20,074 nucleotides of DNA from an uncultured Eubacteriales bacterium (GTDB taxonomy: Bacteria; Bacillota; Clostridia; Oscillospirales; Oscillospiraceae), in contig URTG01000011.1 in assembly GCA_900550705.1 (NCBI GenBank), forward strand, positions 1 to 20,074, written 5' to 3'. Below the pieces are notes generated by a model that was given only the letters and a program-made list of their open reading frames with translations, did no database searches and had not been told where the DNA came from. Shown here in pieces: positions 7,842 through 14,474 of this stretch (the first letter of the stretch is position 1; each line of letters opens with the position of its first letter). The position numbers were made by a program, and so were the translations under genes.

Positions 7842-9002
7842 ATGGCAAGAATTCAACTGGAAAATGTAACGAAAAAATTCGGCAAGGTCACCGCGCTGGA
7901 CGGCGTGTCCCTGGACATCAAGGACAAGGAGTTCTTCGTCCTCTTTGGCCCCGCCGGTGCCGGCAAGACCACCATGCTCAACTGCATCGCCGGCATCACC
8001 CTGCCCGAGGGCGGCGTGGTCAAGTTCAACGGGGAGATCATGAACCTGGTGGACCCCGCCCACCGGAACGTGGCCATGACCTTTGAGAACTACGCCCTCT
8101 ACCCCCAAATGACCGTGTACGACAACATGGCCGCCGCCCTGCGGAGCAAGCTCTACAAGACGGACGAGGCCACCATCAAGGAAAAGGTCTACGCCGCCGC
8201 GAAGATCATGAAGATGGAGAACCTGCTGGAGCGCCTGCCCAGCCAGCTGTCTAACGGACAGAAGCAGCGCGTGGCCATGGGCCGCAGCCTGGTCCGCAAC
8301 CCCAACGTCTTTCTGATGGACGAGCCCCTGGCCCACCTGGACGCCAAGCTCCGCAACTCCATGCGGACCGAGCTGAAGAAAATTCAGGCCAATCTGGGCT
8401 CTACCTGTATCTACGTCACCCACGACTTTCTGGAGGCCATGGCCCTGGGCGACCGCATCGCCATCGTGAAGGAGGGCCGCATCATTCAGGTGGGCTCCGG
8501 CGATGAGATTTACTACCTGCCCTGCAACAAGTTCGTGGCCCAGCTCATGGGCGAGCCCCAGATCAACATCGTCCCCGGCCGGATGGCCGTCAACGGCGGC
8601 CAGCACCAGTTCATCATCAACGTGCTGGGCCAGGAGGTGGTCCTCCCCATGCCCGAGGACGCCCCCCTGTTCGCCAAGCTGGACCAGCAGGCCGCCGACC
8701 ACCTGGAGATCGGCCTGCGGCCCCAGAACGTGGCCTATTCCTTCCAGCCCGCCGAGGGCTACTTCAAGGCCACGGTGTACAGCTACGAGAGCATCGGCAA
8801 CAAGTCCGTCATCGTTGCCGAGTGCGGCGACTACCAGATGCGGATGATCGCCCCCAACGGTCTGCACGTGGACATCGACCAGGTGGTCTATGTCAAGCCC
8901 GACGTGGGCCACGCCATGTTCTTCGACGGGCAGAGCGAGCAATTTGTGGGCCGCTACGCGGAGGCTGACTACCGCGCCCTGGCTCAGGAACAGGAGGCGT
9001 AA
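7842..9002 (+). CDS. ABC transporter ATPase 1 (MalK-like)
   Basis: A 386-residue cytoplasmic ATPase that powers uptake. Visible motifs are Walker A GPAGAGKTT (36-44), signature LSNGQ (136-140, Asn replacing the usual second Gly), Walker B FLMDEP (D160, E161) and switch His H194. The Q-loop position carries Glu (E82 in TFENYALYP) where MalK-type proteins have Gln. A C-terminal regulatory domain of about 150 residues follows, as in MalK and UgpC. It differs clearly from the next ATPase, so the transporter probably uses a heterodimer. RBS and start are compact after the permease stop. Family is certain; the effect of the Q-loop and signature changes is unknown. Confidence 0.93.
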   Translation: MARIQLENVTKKFGKVTALDGVSLDIKDKEFFVLFGPAGAGKTTMLNCIAGITLPEGGVVKFNGEIMNLVDPAHRNVAMTFENYALYPQMTVYDNMAAALRSKLYKTDEATIKEKVYAAAKIMKMENLLERLPSQLSNGQKQRVAMGRSLVRNPNVFLMDEPLAHLDAKLRNSMRTELKKIQANLGSTCIYVTHDFLEAMALGDRIAIVKEGRIIQVGSGDEIYYLPCNKFVAQLMGEPQINIVPGRMAVNGGQHQFIINVLGQEVVLPMPEDAPLFAKLDQQAADHLEIGLRPQNVAYSFQPAEGYFKATVYSYESIGNKSVIVAECGDYQMRMIAPNGLHVDIDQVVYVKPDVGHAMFFDGQSEQFVGRYAEADYRALAQEQEA

Positions 9003-9004
9003 GA

Positions 9005-10123
9005 ATGGCTGGTTTGACCTTAAAGCATCTCTATAAGAGATATGAAAACAGCGGCAAGAAGAAAAAAACGGTGAACGACTTCGCCGTGAAGGACCTGAAT
9101 CTGGAGTGTGAGCAGGGCGAATTTGTGGCCTTTCTGGGCCCCTCCGGCTGCGGTAAGACCACCACGCTGCGGATGATCGCCGGCCTGGAGGACATCACCC
9201 AGGGCGAGATCTGGATCGGCGACCGCCTGGTGAACGACCTGCACCCCAAGGACCGGCACATCGGCCTGGCCTTTGAGGACTACGCCATGTATCCCCCCCT
9301 GTCCGTCTACGGCAACGTGGCCTTCAACCTGCGGGCCAAGGGCGTGGACAAGGCCGAGATCGACCGCCGGGTGCGGGAAATCGCCCCCCTCATGCAAATC
9401 GACGATCTGCTGGACAAAATGCCCGTGAAGCTCTCCGGCGGCCAGAAGCAGCGGGTGAACATCGCCCGCGCCATCATCCGGGAGCCCGAGCTGCTGCTTA
9501 TGGACGAGCCCCTGTCCCACCTGGACGGCAAGGCCCGCCAGGCCATGCGGACCGAGATCAAGCGCCTGATCCACAAAATTCAGTGCACCACCGTCTACGT
9601 CACCCATGACCAACTGGAGGCCATGTCCCTGGCGGACAAGATCGCCGTCATTAACTTCGGCGTCCTCCAGCAGTACGGCACCCCCGCCCAGGTGTACGAC
9701 GACCCCGTGAACGAGTTTGTGGCCTCCTTCATCGGCGACCCCCCCATGAACATTCTGGAGACCACCACCGTGAAGATCGGCAATGACTTCTTCTTCACCT
9801 TTGAACGCTCCGACCTGAAGATCGCCGTGCCCAAGCGGTACTACGGCGTAGTCAGCGACGGCTTCCGCTGCAAGATGGGTGTGCGTCCCATGGACGTGCT
9901 GGTGGGCGGCCCCGACTCCCAGGGCACGCCGGAGAAGATCACCACCTTCGAGAACCTGGGCGACGAGCGCCGCATCGGCATCAGCGTGGGCGAATCCCTG
10001 CTCATGCTCATCACCGCCGATGAGACCCGCTACCGCGCCGGAGACGTCATTAAGCTGGAGGTCCGTGGGGACAAGACCCACCTGTTCGACCTGGAGACCG
10101 GCGCCCGTATCAAAGAGAAGTAA
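9005..10123 (+). CDS. ABC transporter ATPase 2 (MalK-like)
   Basis: A 372-residue ATPase, the presumed partner of ATPase 1; its ATG begins 2 bases after the first gene's stop. Walker A is GPSGCGKTT (45-53), the signature is canonical LSGGQ (143-147), Walker B is LLMDEP (D167, E168) and the switch His is H201. The Q-loop again has Glu (E91 in AFEDYAMYP) in place of Gln. A MalK-type C-terminal domain follows. A short Lys-rich insert near residues 17-21 (SGKKKK) separates the first strand from the next. Two ATPase genes in one CUT1-type operon is also the arrangement of the bacterial glycerol transporter GlpSTPQV. Family certain, partnership inferred. Confidence 0.93.
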   Translation: MAGLTLKHLYKRYENSGKKKKTVNDFAVKDLNLECEQGEFVAFLGPSGCGKTTTLRMIAGLEDITQGEIWIGDRLVNDLHPKDRHIGLAFEDYAMYPPLSVYGNVAFNLRAKGVDKAEIDRRVREIAPLMQIDDLLDKMPVKLSGGQKQRVNIARAIIREPELLLMDEPLSHLDGKARQAMRTEIKRLIHKIQCTTVYVTHDQLEAMSLADKIAVINFGVLQQYGTPAQVYDDPVNEFVASFIGDPPMNILETTTVKIGNDFFFTFERSDLKIAVPKRYYGVVSDGFRCKMGVRPMDVLVGGPDSQGTPEKITTFENLGDERRIGISVGESLLMLITADETRYRAGDVIKLEVRGDKTHLFDLETGARIKEK

Positions 10124-10135
10124 GGAGCAAGTGTT

Positions 10136-10249
10136 ATGACAACCTTTGCAACGATCCTGGCTGTGGTCATTTTGCTTGAGCTTGCCTGGCAGATCTGGGG
10201 CTCCATCTGGAACATCATCGCGATCTTCCTTGGCCTGTTCAAGGAGTAA
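10136..10249 (+). CDS. Small membrane peptide, 37 aa
   Basis: A short frame runs from ATG 10136 to TAA 10249, preceded by a good TAAGGAG site that overlaps the stop of the ATPase gene. The product is almost wholly hydrophobic from residue 4 to 34 (MTTFATILAV, then ELAWQIWGSIWNIIAIF) with three Trp, and ends in a charged FKE tail; one membrane helix or a hairpin is expected. Position, spacing and codon style match the operon. It ends 15 bases before a strong terminator, so it is the last gene of the transport segment. A role as an accessory subunit of the transporter is suggested by position only; glycerol-type ABC operons are known to carry a small membrane gene, but no homology is claimed. 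Confidence 0.65.
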   Translation: MTTFATILAVVILLELAWQIWGSIWNIIAIFLGLFKE

Positions 10250-10263
10250 TTAGTAAAACGAAT

Positions 10264-10310
10264 CTGCAAGGGGTCATTTATCCTGACCTCTTGCAGGTTT
10301 GTTCTTTTTT
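10264..10310 (+). terminator. Intra-operon Rho-independent terminator
   Basis: A 13-bp stem with one G-U pair (10264-10276 with 10284-10296, loop of 7) is followed by a T-rich tract with TTTTTT at 10305-10310. It separates the transport genes from the phosphatase, kinase and epimerase genes. No promoter is seen between it and the next start at 10329, so the downstream genes depend on read-through or regulated antitermination. Confidence 0.85.
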
Positions 10311-10328
10311 CCGTAAGGAGGGATTCCT

Positions 10329-11114
10329 TTGTATCAAAACTTCACCTACGGAGCGGTCATTGATCTGATCCACTCCACCGCCCCTCTGGTGCTGGACCGG
10401 AACAAGGCCGGGGACATCACCCAGAAGGGCCGGTCCGACTTCGCCACCGCCGTGGACTACGAGGTCCAGACCTATATGCAGATGAAGCTCCGCGGCCTGT
10501 ACCCCGACATCCAGTTCCTGGCCGAGGAGAACCACGCCCAGAACGTGGACCCTGCCCGTCCCTATTGGGTCCTGGACCCCATCGACGGCACCACCAACCT
10601 CATCCACGACTGCCAGCAGAGCTGCGTGGCCCTGGCCCTGTGGGACGGGACGCAGCTGGTCTTCGGCTGCTGCTACAACCCCTTCCGGGACGAGACCTTT
10701 GCCGCCGAGCTGGGGAAGGGGGCCTATCTCAACGGTCGGCCCATTCACGTCAGCGGCGAGACCGACATGGAAAAGGCCCTGGTCATTGTGGGCACCTCCC
10801 CCTATGAGCGGGAGAAGACCGACCGGGTGTTCGACCTCATCCAGCGCATTTTCCGCCGCAGCGCCGACATCCGCCGGCTGGGCAGCGCGGAGCTGGACAT
10901 CTGCTCCGTAGCCTGCGGCCGGGCGGACTGCTATGTGGAGTATAACCTCAAGCCCTGGGACTACGCCGCCGGCAGCGTGATCCTGCGTGAGGCCGGCGGC
11001 CTTCTGTGCGACTGCCGGGGGCAGGACCCCAAGCTGCCCTATAACTGCGACATCTGCTGTTCCAACGGCCCGCTCCACCGGGAATTTATGGACCTGGTGA
11101 ACGACCGGGCCTGA
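10329..11114 (+). CDS. Inositol-monophosphatase-family phosphatase
   Basis: A 261-residue Mg(2+)-dependent phosphatase of the IMPase/FIG superfamily. The metal site is visible as EEN at 66-68, DPIDGTTN (D83, D86) at 83-90 and WDYAAG (W210, D211) at 210-215. The family hydrolyses inositol phosphates, sugar or polyol phosphates, or nucleotide bisphosphates; the sequence does not fix which. It uses a TTG start with a very strong AAGGAGGG site 6 bases upstream; no ATG alternative fits. It sits between the transporter and the second kinase, 30 bases before the latter. In this context it may act on a pathway phosphate ester or a dead-end polyol phosphate, but that is inference. Confidence 0.88.
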   Translation: MYQNFTYGAVIDLIHSTAPLVLDRNKAGDITQKGRSDFATAVDYEVQTYMQMKLRGLYPDIQFLAEENHAQNVDPARPYWVLDPIDGTTNLIHDCQQSCVALALWDGTQLVFGCCYNPFRDETFAAELGKGAYLNGRPIHVSGETDMEKALVIVGTSPYEREKTDRVFDLIQRIFRRSADIRRLGSAELDICSVACGRADCYVEYNLKPWDYAAGSVILREAGGLLCDCRGQDPKLPYNCDICCSNGPLHREFMDLVNDRA

Positions 11115-11143
11115 CCAACATCCCAACAAGGGAGGAATGTACT

Positions 11144-12658
11144 GTGAAAAACTACTTAGGCGTGGAGCTGGGTTCCACCCGAATCAAGGGCGTGGTCATT
11201 GACGAGCACTTCGCCCCCGTGGAGTCCGGCGACTTTCAGTGGGAGAGCACCTATGACCAAGGCATCTGGACCTATGACCTGGCCGACGCCCGGGAGGGCC
11301 TGTGCCAGGTGCTGGCCCAGCTGAAGGACCGGGAGCACCTGGCCGCCGCCGGAATTTCCGGCATGATGCACGGCTATCTGGCCTTTGACAAGGACTGGAA
11401 CCTGCTGGTCCCCTTCCGCACCTGGCAAAACACCATCACCGCCGACGCGGCGGAACGGCTGACGGAGCTGTTCCAATTCAACGTGCCCCAGCGGTGGAGC
11501 ATTGCCCACCTGTACCAGGCCATCCTCAACGGCGAGCCCCACGTGGCCCAGGTGGCCCACATCACCACCCTGTCCTCTTATGTCCACTATATGCTCACCG
11601 GCGAAAACGTGGTGGGCGTGGGCGAAGCCTCGGGGATGTTCCCCATCGACAGCGCCACCGGCAATTGGAATGAGGAAATGCTCTCCAAGTTCGAGGGCCT
11701 CACCCAGGAGCAGCCCTGGAACATCCGGGACGTGCTGCCCCGGGTGCTGGTGGCCGGTCAGGATGCCGGCCGGCTGACGGAGGCCGGTGCCGCCTGGGTC
11801 AAAGGTCTGCTGCCCGTGGGCCTGCCCTTCGCCCCCCCGGAGGGGGACGCGGGCACCGGCATGGTGGCCACCAACGCCGTGGCCCCCCGGACGGGCAACG
11901 TCTCCGCCGGGACCTCTATTTTTGCCATGGTGGTACTGGAAAAACCGCTGAGCAAGGTTTACACTGAGATTGACGTGGTCACCACGCCCTCCGGCAAGGA
12001 TGTGGCCATGGTCCACTGCAACAACTGCACCTCCGACATCAACGGCTGGGTGGCCCTGCTGCGGGAGACGCTGGCCCTGTTCGGCTGCGACGTGCCCGTC
12101 GGTGAGGTGTTCCCCAAGCTCTACCGCAAGAGCCTGGAGGGGGATGCCGACTGCGGCGGCGTGCTGGTCTACAACTACATGGCCGGCGAGGGCATCACCC
12201 ATCTGGATGCCGGCCGCCCCCTGGTGGTGCGGAAGCCGGACAGTCCCTTCTCCCTGGCCAACTTTATGCGGAGCAGCATCTACGCCGAGATAGCCACCAT
12301 GCGCCTGGGCATGGACATCCTGGCGGAGGAGCAGGTGAAGATCGACAGCATGACGGGCCACGGCGGCCTGTTCAAGACCCCCGGGGTGGCCCAGAGCTAT
12401 CTGGCCGCCGCCTGCAGCGCCTCCATCACCTGCATGGAGACCGCCGGGGAGGGCGGCCCCTACGGCATCGCCCTGCTGGCCGCCTTCCTGGACGAGAAGG
12501 AGCTGCCCCTGGAGGAGTTCCTGCGGCAGAAGGTCTTCCTTCACGCCAAGATCACCACGGCGGAGCCAGACCACGCCTGTGCAGAGGGCTTTGCCCGCTA
12601 TCTGGCCGCCTATCGCCGGGGCCTGGCCGTGGAGCGCACCGCAGTGGACATGATTTGA
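11144..12658 (+). CDS. FGGY-family carbohydrate kinase (second kinase, possible ribulokinase)
   Basis: A 504-residue FGGY kinase distinct from the one at 1717-3219. The N-terminal motif is GVELGSTRIKGVVID (6-20), with Glu at residue 8 where most FGGY kinases have Asp; the catalytic Asp candidate is D235 in EGDAGTGM. The C-terminal half carries the nucleotide-binding GHGGLFKTPG and EGGPYGIALLAAF segments. It lies directly before UlaE- and AraD-type genes, so it probably makes L-ribulose- or L-xylulose-5-phosphate. Clostridia are known to have AraB-nonorthologous ribulokinases (AraK) in the FGGY family, and this gene could be of that kind. GTG 11144 is chosen: the GGAGG site is 8-10 bases upstream, and the nearby ATG 11137 is out of frame. 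Kinase family firm, substrate open. Confidence 0.85.
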   Translation: MKNYLGVELGSTRIKGVVIDEHFAPVESGDFQWESTYDQGIWTYDLADAREGLCQVLAQLKDREHLAAAGISGMMHGYLAFDKDWNLLVPFRTWQNTITADAAERLTELFQFNVPQRWSIAHLYQAILNGEPHVAQVAHITTLSSYVHYMLTGENVVGVGEASGMFPIDSATGNWNEEMLSKFEGLTQEQPWNIRDVLPRVLVAGQDAGRLTEAGAAWVKGLLPVGLPFAPPEGDAGTGMVATNAVAPRTGNVSAGTSIFAMVVLEKPLSKVYTEIDVVTTPSGKDVAMVHCNNCTSDINGWVALLRETLALFGCDVPVGEVFPKLYRKSLEGDADCGGVLVYNYMAGEGITHLDAGRPLVVRKPDSPFSLANFMRSSIYAEIATMRLGMDILAEEQVKIDSMTGHGGLFKTPGVAQSYLAAACSASITCMETAGEGGPYGIALLAAFLDEKELPLEEFLRQKVFLHAKITTAEPDHACAEGFARYLAAYRRGLAVERTAVDMI

Positions 12659-12673
12659 CAGGGGGAATGTACC

Positions 12674-13522
12674 GTGCAGAACAAGAAGTATCACATCGGT
12701 CTCTATGAAAAGGCCATGCCCTCCGCCCTGAGCTGGGAGGAAAAGCTCCAATGCGCCAAGGACTGCGGCTACGACTTTGTGGAGATCAGCATTGACGAAT
12801 CCGACGGCCGCCTGGCCCGCCTGGACTGGACCGCCCGGGAGCGGGCCGACCTGCGGGAGACCATGCACCGTGTGGGGGTGCCCATCCGCAGTATGTGCCT
12901 GTCCGGCCACCGGAAGTATCCCTTCGGCGCCAGCGACCCCGCCGTGCGCCGGCGCAGTCTGGACATCATGGCCAAGGCCATTCAGCTGGCCGACGATCTG
13001 GGCATCCGGATCATCCAGCTGGCGGGGTATGATGTCTATTACGAGCCGAGCTCAGCGGAGACCCGGCGGCACTTTGGGGAAAATCTGCAAGCCGCCGCGG
13101 CCATGGCGGCGGTCCACGGGGTGATCCTGGGCTTTGAGACCATGGAGACGGAGTTTATGAACACCGTGACCAAGAGCATGGTCTATGTGGACCAGATTCG
13201 CAGCCCCTATCTGGGTGTCTACCCCGACGTGGGCAACCTGACCAACGCCGCCACGACCTACGGCACCAGTGTGCAGGACGATATGGAGGCAGGCCGGGGC
13301 CATCTGGTGGCCATACACCTGAAGGAGACGGTGCCCGGCAAGTTCCGGGAGATTCCCTTCCTCACCGGTCATGTGGACTTCCCCGCCGTGATCCGCAAGG
13401 GCTGGGAGCTGGGGGTGCGCCGTTTCGTCACCGAGATGTGGGACACCGGCAGGCCGGAGTGGAAGGACGACATCCGCTTTGCCCACGATGCAATGAGCAA
13501 AATTCTGAACACAATGGAGTGA
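12674..13522 (+). CDS. ulaE: L-ribulose-5-phosphate 3-epimerase (UlaE/SgbU type)
   Basis: A 282-residue TIM-barrel enzyme that interconverts L-xylulose-5-phosphate and L-ribulose-5-phosphate. It matches E. coli UlaE in many blocks: GLYEKAMP, FVEISIDESD...LDW, MCLSGHR, IRIIQLAGYDVYY and YPDVGNL. The metal ligands of UlaE are conserved as E155, D185, H215 and E254. It starts at GTG 12674 behind a GGGGGAA site; the ATG at 12667 is out of frame. It begins 15 bases after the kinase stop and ends 5 bases before AraD. Because the enzyme links L-xylulose and L-ribulose phosphates, it defines the chemistry of the whole block. Confidence 0.93.
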   Translation: MQNKKYHIGLYEKAMPSALSWEEKLQCAKDCGYDFVEISIDESDGRLARLDWTARERADLRETMHRVGVPIRSMCLSGHRKYPFGASDPAVRRRSLDIMAKAIQLADDLGIRIIQLAGYDVYYEPSSAETRRHFGENLQAAAAMAAVHGVILGFETMETEFMNTVTKSMVYVDQIRSPYLGVYPDVGNLTNAATTYGTSVQDDMEAGRGHLVAIHLKETVPGKFREIPFLTGHVDFPAVIRKGWELGVRRFVTEMWDTGRPEWKDDIRFAHDAMSKILNTME

Positions 13523-13527
13523 GTGCT

Positions 13528-14220
13528 ATGCTGGAAGAACTGAAGAAAACCGTCTGTACCGCCAACCTGATGCTGCCCAAATATGACCTGGTCACCTTCA
13601 CCTGGGGCAACGTCTCCGGCATCGACCGGGAGAAGGGCCTGGTGGTCATCAAGCCCTCCGGCGTGGAGTACGACACCATGACCGCCGAGGACATGGTGGT
13701 CCTGGACCTGCAAACCGGCCAGCGGGTGGAGGGCCGCTATAAGCCCTCCTCCGACGCCCCCACCCATCTGGCCCTGTACCGGGCCTTTCCCGACCTGGGC
13801 GGCGTGGTCCACACCCACAGCCGCTTGGCCACCAGCTTTGCCCAGGCCGGTGTGGGTATTCAGCCCATGGGCACCACCCACGGCGACTACTTCTACGGCG
13901 AGATCCCCTGCACCCGGAAAATGACCGATGAGGAAATCCAGGGGGAGTACGAGCTGGAGACGGGCAATGTCATCATCGAGACCTTCCGGGACAAGGACCC
14001 CATGGCCATCCCCGGCGTGCTGGTGCACAGCCACGGTGTCTTCTCCTGGGGCGCCGACCCGGAGAATGCCGTCCACAACGCGGTGGTCATGGAGGAGGTC
14101 GCCTTTATGAACTACCACGCCCTGATGCTCCGCCCCGACCTCGGCCCCATGCAGCAGGTCCTGCTGGACAAGCACTACCTCCGCAAGCACGGAAAAAACG
14201 CCTATTACGGCCAGAATTGA
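13528..14220 (+). CDS. araD: L-ribulose-5-phosphate 4-epimerase (AraD/UlaF type)
   Basis: A 230-residue class II aldolase-fold epimerase that turns L-ribulose-5-phosphate into D-xylulose-5-phosphate. Residues match E. coli AraD nearly by number: D76 (SSDAPTH), zinc ligands H95 and H97 (HTHS) and H169 (HSHG), the catalytic D120 and Y227 near the C-terminus (YYGQ). TWGNVSG, KPSG and the SSDAPTH loop are the phosphate- and substrate-binding segments of this group, supporting an epimerase over a fuculose aldolase. The frame opens upstream at 13438, but ATG 13528, 5 bases after the UlaE stop, gives the normal length of the family. It is the last gene of the block and is followed by a strong terminator. 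Confidence 0.93.
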   Translation: MLEELKKTVCTANLMLPKYDLVTFTWGNVSGIDREKGLVVIKPSGVEYDTMTAEDMVVLDLQTGQRVEGRYKPSSDAPTHLALYRAFPDLGGVVHTHSRLATSFAQAGVGIQPMGTTHGDYFYGEIPCTRKMTDEEIQGEYELETGNVIIETFRDKDPMAIPGVLVHSHGVFSWGADPENAVHNAVVMEEVAFMNYHALMLRPDLGPMQQVLLDKHYLRKHGKNAYYGQN

Positions 14221-14227
14221 TCCAAAC

Positions 14228-14261
14228 GAGGCAGCGGGACCCCCGCTGCCTCTTAATTTTT
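14228..14261 (+). terminator. Rho-independent terminator of the pentitol operon
   Basis: A perfect 11-bp stem (GAGGCAGCGGG, loop ACC, CCCGCTGCCTC) starts 7 bases after the AraD stop and is followed by TTAATTTTT. This closes the long plus-strand block. Confidence 0.9.
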
Positions 14262-14284
14262 GCCCGCCCCCGCAGGGGGCGGGC
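14262..14284 (+). terminator. Second GC hairpin behind the operon terminator
   Basis: A perfect 10-bp stem (GCCCGCCCCC, loop GCA, GGGGGCGGGC) follows at once, flanked by TTTTT on the left and AAAA on the right. It has no U-tract downstream, so it is a back-up or stabilising structure. The rest of the gap before purA (14285-14371) is AT-rich; it holds a TTGACA at 14345-14350 without a well-spaced -10. Confidence 0.5.
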
Positions 14285-14371
14285 AAAACAATTCTTTCCT
14301 CAGACGCGTGTGCTCCCCAATTTGAGCCGCTATTTTTTACATTTTTGACACATTTTCTACCGGTCCGCCCC

Positions 14372-14400
14372 TTGCCAGTGGTTGGCAAACGCGCTATAAT
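14372..14400 (+). promoter_or_regulatory. purA promoter
   Basis: TTGCCA (14372-14377) and a perfect TATAAT (14395-14400) are separated by 17 bases. The start would be near 14407, giving a leader of about 70 bases before the purA ATG. An inverted repeat, TTGCCA with TGGCAA (14383-14388), spans the -35 box and spacer and may bind a regulator. The leader could fold weakly through GCCGGAT (from 14419) and ATCCCGGC; no known riboswitch was recognised. Confidence 0.75.
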
Positions 14401-14474
14401 GTATCCGTTACGTTATGCGCCGGATAAGGCAAATCCGCAAAGCGGTTGCGAATCCCGGCCTACGGAGGTAACTT

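Noticed and set aside
1717..14220. Erythritol/threitol pathway as the function of the block
   Set aside because: The dehydrogenase recalls erythritol/L-threitol enzymes, but UlaE- and AraD-type epimerases act on five-carbon phosphates and have no place in known tetritol routes; kept only as an alternative.
14416..14462. Sequence resembling enterobacterial REP elements (GCCGGATAAGGC ... CGGCCTACGG)
   Set aside because: It lies in the purA leader of what looks like a Gram-positive genome, occurs once here and lacks the proper REP fold; the similarity is probably chance.
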